A stretch of DNA of 64,000 nucleotides from Closterium sp. NIES-65. Lineage: Eukaryota; Streptophyta; Zygnematophyceae; Desmidiales; Closteriaceae. Below, piece after piece: positions 41,186 through 52,400 of the stretch. A program made the translations under genes and the position numbers. Location: contig CANXME010002067.1 in assembly GCA_948144175.1 (NCBI GenBank), forward strand, positions 1,860,001 to 1,924,000, in the 5' to 3' direction. How positions within the stretch are numbered: position 1 is the first letter of the stretch; the number at the start of each line of letters is the position of its first letter. The notes beneath the pieces are model-generated. The model was given only the letters and a program-made list of their open reading frames with translations, ran no database searches and had not been told where the DNA came from.

Positions 41186-41943
41186 TGTTCAGGATCCGTC
41201 ACTTTGAGAACTTACGACGAACTCAATACTCAACTAAACGCAAATCCGCTCGGTAAGAAGTTGCGCCTTAGGCTTAGCTACCATCTCCAAGTTGAATCAG
41301 TTGTTAAGATGGTCTAGAGAGTGAGAATCATGTAAAAACGTCCAGCAGCCGCATGACTAGAATGGTGGAGGAAGTACAAACATTAGGGCATAGAAAGTTG
41401 GAGTTGGGGACTCCAAGAGAACCATGAGAGGGAAGGAGTTCTCCAAGAGCTAGGGAAGGATGGTAGGAACCTTCCTAGCAGCAAGGATGCAACCCTCATC
41501 ATGAGGTCACATGCAAAATCCAATCTAGTTGGATTTTGCCTAGGTGTTGCAACATTTGCAACCCATGCTAGAAACTTATAGCCACCCCTATCCAAAAATA
41601 AAGATTGCCTTCCCTAACCACCCAACCAAAGATCCCTTTATAGTCATGTCCCAAGTAATCACCCAAATTAGATATAACCCCAAAAGGTAGTAAGAAATCC
41701 AAGTCTTGGAAATCTTGTAACTTGGGCGATCTTAGTCGGAATAAGGCGATCTTGGTATCGTTGGAAAGCTCTGGATTTCTCCTGCATGATCAAGCATCTA
41801 AACTTGGAGAAAAACACAGAGATGAAAATATCCAATAGCCATGCACAATGACATATGCTCCTGCAAACAATGCACGCATGAATAGCATGAGCACTCGGCA
41901 GGACGTTAGGATGATATGCACTCAGAATGACGTGCATCCAACA
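41186..41943 (-). repeat. 3' LTR of Copia F (758 bp)
   Basis: Direct repeat of 46240-46998 with roughly a dozen or more substitutions and small indels. Much longer than the A-D LTRs. Confidence 0.93.
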
Positions 41944-41957
41944 AACTCCCCCTCTAA
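41944..41957 (-). promoter_or_regulatory. Polypurine tract of Copia F
   Basis: Minus-strand TAGAGGGGGAGTT just before the 3' LTR. Confidence 0.75.
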
Positions 41958-42043
41958 TTAACGGACTGCATGCACACACATTGACACACATGCAAACTCT
42001 CATGCACACAATCACACATGCACTCATGACACTGCTGCCCATA

Positions 42044-45000
42044 CTAGTGCAATGCCATGCCACACATTTTAGCACACTTCCAATGTGCGCTCTCGGGAAG
42101 TCTCTTGGTGAGAAAATCTGCCGCCTGCTTGCTAGCCTTCACATGGTGAAGTTCAACAATCCCCTCCTTCACCATCTGCCTCACCCAATACCACTTAATC
42201 TTCATGTGCTTATTCAGCCCATTCAGGATAGGATTATTGGCCATGCCAATAGCAACCTCGCTGTCGGAGAAAAGCGGTGTAGGTCCCTGCTGTTCAGCTC
42301 CCATGTCCTCCAGCAGCTTCCTCAGGAGCACGATCTCCTTGATGGCATGGTACATCGCCATGTACTCTGCCTCTCCGGAAGACTGAGCAATCTCACTCTG
42401 CTTCTTGGATCTCCAGCTCACTGGTCCACCTCCGACCATGCACATAAAGCCGCCAACTGATGACTGATCCTCCTCCTCTGAGGCCCACGTAGCGTCGGTG
42501 AAGCACGACAGCTTCAAGGTTCCAGGCGTGACCCCATCTGCTCCAATCTGTTTCAGCTGGCCGCCAGCTGAAAACTGAACACCAGCAGATGCCGTTGATC
42601 CGAGGTAGCGCACCAAGCGCTTTGCCACCTCCAACTGCTCCTCAGTGGGCCGCTGCACAACTCTGGCCAGCTGCCCCACTCCGAATGAATCATCAGGTCG
42701 CGTATGCACAGCCACATACATCACACTCCCAATTAGTGACTGGTACTCATTCTGCTGCTCATCCTCGAGTACATCATCCTCCTCAGCTGCCTTCTTCAGT
42801 TTGAAGCCCGCAGGGAACGGTGTCATCACAGTGCGACCCCCAGTCACACCATACCGCTCCATGACACCAGAGATGTAGTGTGACTGATGCACCTTCAGCC
42901 ACCTCCTCTCAACATCCCTCTCAATCTGCAGCCCCAAGTAGTAGTAGACATCCCCCAGCATCTTGCACTTGAAGTTGTCCATCAGCAGCTTTTGTGCCCT
43001 CTCAATCTGCTCCATGGAAGGTGAGAACAGCAGTATGTCTTCGACATACACCAGCAGCAAGAGCAGCTGCTCACCCTCACCAAGCAGAAACAAGCTGTGA
43101 TCCGCCTGGGACGTCTTGAAGCCTCCACCCAGCAGCACCTCCTCCAGCTTCTCGTACCAACACCAAGGCGCTTGCTTAAGGCCATAGATGGCCTTCTTAA
43201 GCTTGCACATCCGGCTGGTCCCATCCTCATAGCCGTCGGGCTGCGCCATGTAGATATCCTCGAGCAGCACTCCATTGAGGAACGCAGTGGTGATATCCAT
43301 CTGCTTCACGTGCCATCCCTTCACAGCTGCGCTAGCCATAAAAGTCCTCAATGTCACTGGCTTAGCAACGGGAGCAAAGATCTCCCCAAAGTCGACCTTC
43401 TCTTTCTGTTGAAACCCCTTGGCGACCAAACGGCTCTTGAACCGCTCCAACGCACCATCAGCACCACTCTTCACCTTGAAGACCCACTTGCTGCTGATCG
43501 GCCGTCGCCCCTCGCGTAACGCAACAAGCTCCCAAGTCCCATTCTCAATGAGACTGTTGAACTCCGCATCCATGGCAGCCTTCCACTCCTCCTTTTGGGG
43601 TCCACTCAGTGCCTCCTCCACTGTGGCTGGTTCTCCAGGCAAGGGTGTGAAGAAACAGAACGCCATCTCTTCATCCTCTCCCTCATCTGCCTGAACCGCC
43701 ATGGCACCTTGCTTGGGTCCTCCCAAACGGCTATACTTCAGCCTTGAGGGTGCTGCTGCCACTCTCTTCTCGCGGGTTGCAATCTGCTGCCCATGTGGTG
43801 AAGCTCCTCTTTGCACACTCCTCTTGGTGACCTTGGCGTTTGCAGCAAGCTCGGGCTGAGTTGGTGAGTCCACACGTGCCGACTCATCCTCCAACCCCTC
43901 CTCTCCAGCAGGGCCAGAAACTTGCTGCTCTCCACCGCCACTATGGTCACTGGTCAGCTCTGACCCGTGGAGTTCATCAAGGTGCAGCTGAATCTCCTCC
44001 ACTGCAGACCGCTCAAACTCCTGCAGACGCAAGCCAATCTCCACCTGCTGCTGCTGGTGCCAGTCCTTGTACATGACATCCTCCACACACTTGACATCAC
44101 GACTGACCAGCGTTTTCTTGCTCTTGGGGTCCCACATCAGCACTCCCCCAGTCCCCTCAGTCCTCATAGGACCCACCAGGTCCATGTGCACCACCTCCAG
44201 CGGCGCCTTCGCTGATCCCTCCGCACGTGGAAACGGGAACCGCACAAACTTGTTTTGCATGCATGCCTCGCAGCTGCCATAGTGAGCGCCATCTCCTTGC
44301 AGTTGCAGCCCATGCACGCAGTTCTCCTTATGCATCACCTCCAGTGTTGAAACAGCCATGTGTGCGAGCCGCCGATGCCAAGTCTCCCAATCCGCTTGGC
44401 CCGAGGTAGCCGACGCCTTCACCGCCGCGCTTCCTCCAATCAGCTCCTCTCCTTGCACACCTTGCTACTCCTCCTCGGTGACACTCTCCTCCATAGATGC
44501 CGCCGCTGCCGCCTTGCCCGATTTCCGACAAGGGAGGACCGGGATCTGCCACATCCGCTTGTGGACATCTCCCTTCTACTGCAGGTCCCAAATGAGGCGC
44601 TCATCGTTGTAAGCACGATAGCGCTCCGAGCCAATCGTCTCGTTGTTCACACCCGCATCTCCCAACCGGCCGGTAGAAATCAGGTTCGCGCACAAGTCCG
44701 GCACCCACAGCACATTCTTCAGCCCCACGAGCTCTCCATCCGCTCCCATGAACTTGGCGCATCCCATGCCCATGACCTTGGCCATGGCGCCCGTCGCGGA
44801 TGTGACCATAGAGATAGGTGCGGGCTGAATCTCATCGAGTAGGTCCACACGAGGAGTCATGTGCCAGGAGCTTCCCGAGTCAATCACCCAATGGGTGAGG
44901 GGGTGTAGGAGAACCTTGGCAGCCATAGCGAGGTCGGTTGCGCCTTCGTTCACGAAGAAGAAGAACCCAGCCTTCCGCTCCTCAGATTTGCCGCCTTTCT

Positions 45001-46000
45001 CCTCATCCTTCTCCTCTCCACTAGCTCCCATGACTCCCCCACTCCTCGTGCCACCACGCTGGTTGCTCGATGAAGGCGGGGTCCAATCCTTGGGTCGTTG
45101 GTAGCACTTCCGCCAACGATGTCCGCGCTTCTTGCAATAGAAGCACACCTCCCCTTGACCCCCGCCGCCATCCTCCTTAGGGTTGTCCTTGTTCTTGCCC
45201 TTCCACTTCTTCTTGAAGCCACTCTTTCCACCTCCAACTCCATAGCCAGCCCCCTCCTCCGAGCGCTCCACACTCCACCGCCGCAAGTCCTCCTCTAGGA
45301 TGCGCGCGCGAATGTTATCCACGCTCCATTGGGGTTGTTGGGAGTTGAGGTTGATTGCTAGGGCAGACCATGACTCCGGCAGCCGTATCACGATCTCCAC
45401 GAATTGCACGAGCTCCGGGTACACCACACCGCTGCCTTGGAGCTTCGTGAAGATGTCCCGCATCTCATCCAACACCGGTTGCATCGGCTCTCCATCAACG
45501 AACTTGATGTCGCGTAGTCGCCGCGCGAGTAGCACGATGCCGGTAGCATGTGTCGGTGAGTGCACATCCAGAAGCTTCCTCCAAGCCTTGGGGCCACACT
45601 CTGGATCACCCAAGAGGTCCTTGATGTGGTCAAGTTGTCGCCCGCCAACCGCTTGCACCATGAGCATGTACGCGTCGAACGATCGTTTCATCCACGCTCC
45701 TTTCAGCTCCGCGGCCTCCGGCATCTTCTCTCTCCCCTCCACCAGATCCAATAGCTTGTATTGGGTGTACATCAGCCTCATACGGAAGCTCCAGTGCTCG
45801 TTGTCCTCCCCCATGAATTTCTCAATAGAGAAAGCTTTCTTAGGATCCACGGTAGTAGGAGATGGTGTAGAAGAAGTAGGTAGCGTAGGGTTGGCTAGTT
45901 GGTGAGTCCCCACTCCTCCACCAGCAACTCCCCCCTGCTCTCCAGCCTCTCTACTTGTATCCATCTCGCCACTAGCACCTCCGGAGTTCGTACCAACCAT
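42044..46000 (-). pseudogene. Copia F gag-pol, integrase core deleted, two internal TAGs
   Basis: ATG 46000. Gag contains a zinc knuckle CFYCKKRGHRWRKC (CCHC) and the protease motif VIDSGSSWHM. TAG at 44576-44578 ends that frame; the same frame reads on through KGDVHKRMWQIPVLPC to a second TAG (44465-44467) and reopens into pol. The pre-integrase HRRLAH and first integrase segment HMDLVGPM are present, but the text jumps from GPMRTEGTGG to VLMWDPKSKKTL, so roughly 200 residues of the catalytic core found in E are missing. RT reads YVED where active copies have YVDD. RNase H has CFTDATWAS, SGEAEYMA and DFLTKRL. Ends TAG after CGMALH, where the E copy ends TGA. Confidence 0.92.
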
Positions 46001-46220
46001 ATCGAGACATTATGAATGGTGGAAACTTGAGAAATCGTTTGGAGAGGATTCTGTAAGAAATTTCGATTCTACAAAAATCGCCGTCGCGGACTGGATACTT
46101 CGAATTAGAATGCGTTGTGACAACCAATCGAAATTTCGCAAAAAGAGCTACTAAAAAATGGTCTCACTCGACAACATTGGTTGAAAATTCATGACGATTC
46201 GTCGTCTCAAAGTCGACTAC

Positions 46221-46236
46221 CAGCTCTGATACCACT
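46221..46236 (-). promoter_or_regulatory. tRNA-iMet primer-binding site of Copia F
   Basis: Minus-strand TGGTATCAGAGCTGG, the full plant consensus, a few bases inside the LTR end. Confidence 0.88.
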
Positions 46237-46239
46237 TGA

Positions 46240-46998
46240 TGTTCAGGATCCGTCACTTTGAGAACTTACGACGAACTCAATACTCAACTAAACGCAAATC
46301 CGCTCTGTAGAAAGTTGCGCCTTAGGCTTAGCTACCATCTCCAAGTTCAATCAGTTGTTAAGATAGTCTAGAGAGTGAGAACCATGTAAAAACGTCCAGC
46401 AGCCGCATGACTAGAATGGTGGAGGAAGTACAAACATTAGGGCATAGAAAGTTGGAGTTGGGGACTCCAAGAGAACCATGAGAGGGAAAGAGTTCTCCAA
46501 GAGCTAGGGAAGGATGGTAGGAACCTTCCTAGTAGCAAGGATGCAACCCTCATCATGAGGTCACATGCAAAATCAAATCTAGGTGGATTTTGCCTAGGTG
46601 TTGCAACATTTGCAACCCATGCTAGAAACTTCTAGCCACCCCAATCCAAAAATCAAGATTGCCTTCCCTAACCACCCAACCAAAGATTCCTTTATAGTCA
46701 TGTCCTAAGTAATCACCCAAATTAGATATAACCCCAAAAGGTAATAAGAAATCCAAGTCTTGGAAATCTTGTAACTTGGGCGATCTTGGTCAGAATAAGG
46801 CGATCTTGGTATCGTTGGAAAGCTCTCGATTTCTCCTGCATGATCAAAGCATTTAAACTTGGAGAAAAACACAGAGATGAAAATATCCAACAGCCATGCA
46901 CAATGACATATGCTCATGCAAACAATGCACGCATGAATAGCACGAGCACTCGGCAGGACGTTAGGATGATATGCACTCAGAAAGACGTGCATCCAACA
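46240..46998 (-). repeat. 5' LTR of Copia F (759 bp)
   Basis: Direct repeat of 41186-41943. On the minus strand it is followed, after 4 nt, by the primer-binding site. Confidence 0.93.
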
Positions 46999-47852
46999 AT
47001 ATGGGGACTAGCAGAGGGAAGAAAGAGAAGGCAGAAGAGAGAAGGGATGGTCGCAGGGGAGTTGGGTAGGCTGTAGTGTCATAGGTTGTAATGCGGTAGG
47101 CTGTAGTGTCATAGGTTGTAATGCGGCAGGTTGTAGTGTCATAGGTTGTAATGCGGCAGGCTGTAGTGTCATAGGTTATAATGCGGCAGGATGTAGTGTC
47201 ATAGGTTGTAATGCGGTAGGCTGTAGTGTCATAGGTTGTAATGCGGCAGGCTGTAGTGTCATAGGTTGTAATGCGGCAGGCTGTAGTGTCATAGGTTGTA
47301 ATGCGGCAGGCTGTAGTGTCATAGGTTGTAATGCGGCAGGCTGTGGTGTCATAGGTTGTACTGCGGCAGGCTGTGTGTCATAGGTTGTAATGCGGCAGGC
47401 TGTGGTGTCATAGCTTGTAATGCGGCAGGCTGTGATGTCATAGGTTGTAATGCGGCAGGCTGTCGTGTCATAGTTTGTAATGCGGCAGGCTGTGGTGTCA
47501 TAGGTTGTAATGCGGCAGGCTGTGGTGTCATAGGTTGTAATGCGGCAGGCTGTAGTGTCATAGGTTGTGATGCGGAAGGCTGTAGTGTCATAGGTTGTGA
47601 TGCGGCAGGCTGTAGTGTCATAGGTTGTGATGCGGCAGGCTGTGGTGTCATAGGTTGTAATGCGGCAGGCTGTGGTCTCATAGGTTGTAATACGGCAGGC
47701 TGTGGTGTCATAGGTTGTAATGCGGCAGGCTGTGGTGTCATAGGTTGTAATGCGGCAGGCTGTGGTGTCATAGGTTGTAATGCGGCAGGCTGTAGTGTCA
47801 TAGTTTGTAATGCGGCAGGCTGTGGTGTCATAGGTTGTAATGCGGCAGGCTG

Positions 47853-47990
47853 TATCAGAATCCCAACCACTAGACCATTGGGATAAAAGGGCTTGTTAAT
47901 TAGCGGGTCAATGCGCCCATAACCCCCCAGGACAACGAGCCTGTAACCCTTCCCTAGGATCAATCGGGGATCACCAGTGGACCTCTGACA
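47853..47990 (-). repeat. TRIM 2 3' LTR (138 bp)
   Basis: Same as 48060-48197 except two bases. Contains TTTT upstream of the A box on the minus strand. Confidence 0.93.
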
Positions 47991-48026
47991 CCCCCCCGCA
48001 CTGGGATGCCCGAAGTGCACACACTG

Positions 48027-48084
48027 GGATTCGAACTCGTGACTTTCGCTCTGATACCATGTCAGAATCCCAACCACTAGACCA
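48027..48084 (-). promoter_or_regulatory. tRNA-like Pol III A and B boxes (TRIM 2)
   Basis: On the minus strand A box TGGTCTAGTGG (48084-48074) in the LTR and B box AGTTCGAATCC (48037-48027) after the primer-binding site, 36 bp apart. The T-stem pairing seen in TRIM 1 is not kept, but both boxes are. Function inferred. Confidence 0.6.
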
Positions 48085-48197
48085 TTGGGATAAAAGGGCT
48101 TGTTAAGTAGCGGGTCAATGCGCCCATAACCCCCCAGGACAACGAGCCTGTAACCCTTCCCTAGGATCAATCGGGGATCACCAGTGGACCTCTGACA
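48060..48197 (-). repeat. TRIM 2 5' LTR (138 bp)
   Basis: Minus strand TGTCAGAGGTCC ... GGGATTCTGACA. Shares with TRIM 1 the AGGGTTACAGG segment, GGGGGGTTATG and the whole terminal TCCCAATGGTCTAG block. Confidence 0.93.
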
Positions 48198-48540
48198 GGC
48201 TGTGGTGTCATAGATTGTAATGCGGCAGGCTATAGTGTCATAGGTTGTGATGCAGAAGGCTGTAGTGTCATAGGTTGTAATGCGGCAGGCTGTAGTGTCA
48301 TAGGTTGTAATGCGGCAGGCTGTGGTGTCATAGGTTGTAATGCGGCAGGCTGTGGTATCATAGGTTGTAATACGGCAGGCTGTGGTGTCATAGGTTGTAA
48401 TGCGGCAGGTTGTGGTGTCATAGGTTGTAATGCGGCAGGCTGTGGTGTCATAGGTTGTAATGCGGCAGGCTGTAGTGTCATAGGTTGTAACGCGGCAGGC
48501 TGTAGTGTCATAGGTTGTAATGCGGCAGGCTGTAGTGTCA

Positions 48541-49057
48541 TTGTGAGGATCTAGGATCGAGCTCATAAAAGATAATTGTAATTGATTGATTCACCTGGGT
48601 ACAACACGAGGCTATTTATAGTCTCGACACAAGGCCAGTTACCCAGATGTTACGCGAAGGTTCTGAGGGTTGCGAAGCGTCCCGAACAGAACCTTCCCGA
48701 ACTCAGTAGAAAGCAATTCGGTGGAAACCGAATAGGCTTGAGTTCGGTACACGTAACCTGGTTCGGTGCTATAACTATAATAAAATATAGGAATGCACCT
48801 AACCTAGGAAATCAAGCATATCTATGTCAGAATAATATGTAGTTCTATATATTGTTCTATAACTGCTTGTAGTGTAGAATACTGTAGTCATATAACTTTC
48901 TGTTTCGTGGTGAAAAAAAAAACATTCTTTCTACACCACCGCCGCACGCCACAGGGCGTGCGGTACAGAGAGTAGCAGCAGCACTTGCAGCGGAAGCAAC
49001 GAGGTGGTGAGCCCACCCACAGGATCGATCCAAAGGGATCGACCTGCTCTGATACCA
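48541..49057 (-). other. Leader-like sequence next to an LTR remnant
   Basis: No gene. On the minus strand it follows the primer-binding site at 49057-49043 and may be the leader of the same lost element. Contains one arm of a 50-bp inverted repeat (48769-48818). Confidence 0.45.
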
Positions 49058-49352
49058 TGTTAAAGTTTAGAAGGAATGAAGAGGATTGCACTAGCAAGAA
49101 TGAGGATACAAATAGCAAACCCTAGAAGGGTTGTACTCGCTATAGAGCACCCCACTACAGGCTAGAGCATAACATTCTGACAATCTATGCATGATAAATA
49201 AAACCCAACTGTGAGAGTACGACGGCTTATGCCAGCTATGCTTGCTTGCCTTTACTTTATCATACTATTTCTAGCATAGGATAATTTTATGCATACATGA
49301 ACTGCTTGATTTCCTAGGCTAGGTGCTTTCCTATATTTTATTATAGTTATAG
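48769..49352. repeat. 50-bp inverted repeat flanking the LTR remnant
   Basis: Arms 48769-48818 and 49303-49352 are reverse complements with two mismatches (TGCTTGATTTCCTAGG ... TTATTATAGTTATAG). Spacing is about 484 bp and the LTR remnant lies between. Confidence 0.88.
49058..49182 (-). repeat. Copia-type LTR remnant (125 bp) with primer-binding site
   Basis: Minus strand TGTCAGAATGTTATG ... AACTTTAACA, followed by TGGTATCAGAGCAGG. Resembles the short LTRs of A-D. No body or second LTR was found. Confidence 0.75.
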
Positions 49353-49355
49353 CTG

Positions 49356-49483
49356 TGAGAATTGAAACAAGAATGATTCAACTATGAAAGAGTTGGGTAC
49401 AAGTACTAATCCTAATTGGGTTGTACCCCATATGGGCTACCCCACTACAGCCTACACAAATGTATAAGCTATATGTTCTGACA
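49356..49483 (-). repeat. 3' LTR of Copia D (128 bp)
   Basis: Minus strand TGTCAGAACATATAGC ... TTTCAATTCTCA, clearly like the A LTR (shared TTAGTACTTGTACCCAACT). Preceded by the CCTATGGGGGTG tract. Confidence 0.9.
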
Positions 49484-52400
49484 CACCCCCATAGGCAAAA
49501 TGGGGGAGAACAAGGGGTCACAAGACCAGTCAAGCAAAGCAAAGCAAAGCAAGCCCAGGGTAGATCACAAAGTCACCACACATTCCGAGCACAAGTTCAA
49601 GGCCATAAGGCCAGTTCAGATGCATGATTACATATATATATAAGGCTAGACAAGCAAGAGCAGGTATATATATATGCAACAGTACAAACAAGGTCAAGGG
49701 GTGAGCAAGTGAGGCAAGACAGGGACAAGACCCAGCTGAGTGCAGAAGCGCTGAAGATCACAAGGCGGAAGTGCCTTGGTGACAACATCAGCAAGGTTGG
49801 CCTCAGAGGCCACGTACGCAAGCCGCAACTGACCACGCTGCTGTAGCTCACTAGCAAGGAAGTAGCGGAGAGCAATGTGCTTTGTTCTGTGCTCCAGTCT
49901 CTACTCTCGACACAAGGCCAGCATGGCCTTGTTGTCTACGTACAGGACTGGAGGAGAACGAGGCGGCTCTCCAAGGTCGGTCAGCAGGTAGGTGAGCCAG
50001 CAAAGCTCCTGTGCAGCCATGGCCCCGGCGTAGATCTCAGCCTCACAACTGAAGCCGAGAACAGAAGACGAGCGAGTAGCCCGCCACGAAACAGAGCCGG
50101 AACCAAGGCTGAAGGTGTAACCCTGGGATGACCGCTGCGTAGCCTGGTCGTCAGCCCAAGAAGCGTCTGCGTGCCCAGTGAGGACCACTGGACTCCGCCC
50201 TCCAAGCACTAGCCCCATGCCCGACGTACTGCACAAGTAGCGCAACATCCTCTTCGCTGCAGCCATGTGCTCTGGTCGGTGTCTCCCAGGAGCAACATAG
50301 CGTGCAAGAATGCTAAGAGGGTATGCAAGGTCAGGTCGTGTGCAGGTAATCAGGTACATGAGGCAGCCAACAAGCTCTGGATACGGGCCACTCGACGCTA
50401 CGGACTCATCCGAAGGCAGAGCTGAGAGTGAGTGGCGAGTAGGCAGAGGAGTGGCCTGAGGCAAGGAGTACGTGAAGCCGAAGCGCTGAAGGACCTGCTG
50501 CACCATGTGTGACTGAGTCAGAGTAATGGTGCGCGTGCTCTGTCTCGGGTGATCTGCAAGCCAAGGTAGCTGCGCAGTTCACCCAGGTCAGTGCACGTGT
50601 GTCTCTTCTGCAGCTCAGACTTCACGTAGGCGAGTCCAGCAGTGTCAGCTGTGGCAAAGACCAAGTCGTCGACGTACACGAGGATGTAGAATAGCGGCAG
50701 AGAGGTGTCGGTGCGCAGAAACAACGACAGGTCAGCAGTAGAAGGAGCGAACCCAAGAGCCGCAAGCGTAGTCCTCAGTGTGTCGTGCCACTCACGTGGC
50801 GCTTGGCGGAGACCGTAGACTGGATGCCGCAGACTCCACTGGGTACCAGGAGGGAAAGACCCAGTGAAGCCAGGTGGGCGGCGCAGCCAGATCTCCTCGT
50901 GCACGCTGCCCTGCAAGAAAGCAGTGCTGAAGTCGAGAGAGTGCAGCTCGTAGTCACAGTGAGCAGCAACGTGCAGCAGTACCCGAAGAGTGGTCATCTT
51001 CGGGGTGGGGGAGAAGGTCTGAAAGTAGTCAACTCCCTGCCGCTGACTGAAGCCACGAGCCACGTAACGCGCCTTGAAGACAGGCGGAGAACCTGGCGGC
51101 CGCTTCACCCTGAAAATCCACATGCCACTGACAATGTTCGCCCCAAGAGGGGGGACAGCGTCAACGTAGGTGCCTGTGGACTTCGAGGAAACCATCTCTG
51201 CATCCATAGCTGCCTGCCACTGAGAGGAGTAGGGACCCTTTATCGCCTCCGCGTAAGAGCGCGGAGTCAGGATGTCAAGTGCATCCGGGTCTCCCTCAGG
51301 GGTAAGCAGTACGGACACAAGATGAGGTGAAGCAGTTGCCAGACACTGGAACTCCTCCTGCCTGTCCTCAAGGACGTCCGTGCCAAGGGCACACTCACCC
51401 CCGACGGACGGAGGACAGACAGACTCATACTCGGCGACAAGACTAGCAGCGTAGTCTAGGCGACAGCGAGCAGCAAAGTCGACGAGCTCAGCAACTAGGG
51501 CAGACGCAGCAGTGGACTCGAAAGAAGGGTCAGTGACGACAGTAGCCAGGAGACGCGTGACAGTAGGACTGGCAGCACGAAGAGAGTTCGACTCCGGGTC
51601 GGCAAGAGCAGGAAGAGAGGACTCAGGAGGAGAAGGCAAAGGGGCACGCAGAGGAGCAGTGGACGGACGCAGAGACATCCTGTGCGTGCCAGGGATAGGA
51701 GGAGGACGTGGACGCGAACCACGACCACTAGCGCGAGCAGCACGGACAGGCAACGTAGGGCGAGACGCAGGCTCACGACGCTCAGCAAGACCCCCAGTAG
51801 GACCAGTGTAGGGAGAAGGAGCAGGCAAAGGGGAGGTAGGCTGCAACTGTAACTGTGACGGGACAGGCTGTGGACACTCTAAGGGAGGAGGAGGACCAGT
51901 AGAAGGTGGAAGACCAAGAACCTGCTGCAGGAGTGGAACGAAGTACAGTCGAGGCCGCGTGGCGACGCCAGAAACAGCACGGACAGCACCAGTACCTTTA
52001 GCAGGAGCACCCGCTCCAGCAGCACCTCCAGCAGATCCAGAACCTCCAGCAGCACCAGGAGCACCGCTCCAGCGCCGGGCAAACCACTCGCGCAGCTCCT
52101 GTGGAGAGAGGGGCTCCCGGCGAGACGAAGCACACGGAGAACCTCCAGGCGGAGCACCTTCAGGCTCAGCACCCCCAGGTCCAGCACCCCCAGACAAAGC
52201 ACCCCCACGCGTAGCACCCCCAGGCTCAGCACCCCCAGGCTCAGCACCCCCAGGCTCAGCACCCCTAGGCGTAGCACCCCCAGGCTCACCACCCCCAGGC
52301 TCAGCACCCCTAGGCTCAGCACCCCTAGTAGCCGAAGAACCTCTAGCACCAGCAGCACGGCTCCAGCGCCGGGCAAACCACTCGCGCAGCTCTTGTGGAG

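Larger units (their letters stand above)
41186..46998 (-). mobile_element. Copia LTR retrotransposon F
   Basis: Complete minus-strand element: 5' LTR 46240-46998, primer-binding site, gag-pro, pol and 3' LTR 41186-41943. LTRs start TGTTGGATGCACGTC and end CCTGAACA. No convincing 5-bp target duplication (TGTGT versus ATATG), which may mean boundary drift or recombination. The coding region lacks most of the integrase core and has internal TAGs, so it is not autonomous. Confidence 0.93.
47853..48197 (-). mobile_element. TRIM 2 with tRNA-type promoter boxes (345 bp)
   Basis: Minus-strand TRIM: LTRs 48060-48197 (5') and 47853-47990 (3'), primer-binding site TGGTATCAGAGCG at 48059 downwards, 69-bp interior, C7 (polypurine on the minus strand) at 47991-47997. 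Perfect target duplication GGCTG (47848-47852 and 48198-48202) within the minisatellite. The LTRs differ at two positions; one is the outer TG>TA-type change at 47854. No coding capacity. Confidence 0.95.
47068..48540. repeat. 30-bp minisatellite, about 37 copies, interrupted by TRIM 2
   Basis: Unit close to TGTAGTGTCATAGGTTGTAA plus TGCGGCAGGC, in 47068-47852 and 48198-48540. Variation is mostly TGTAGTG/TGTGGTG. Open frames on both strands follow from the 30-bp period. Confidence 0.96.

Noticed and set aside
47349-48566. Repeat-peptide frames through the 30-bp array and TRIM 2
   Set aside because: A 30-bp period leaves frames open by arithmetic, and one frame even runs through the TRIM. Not coding.
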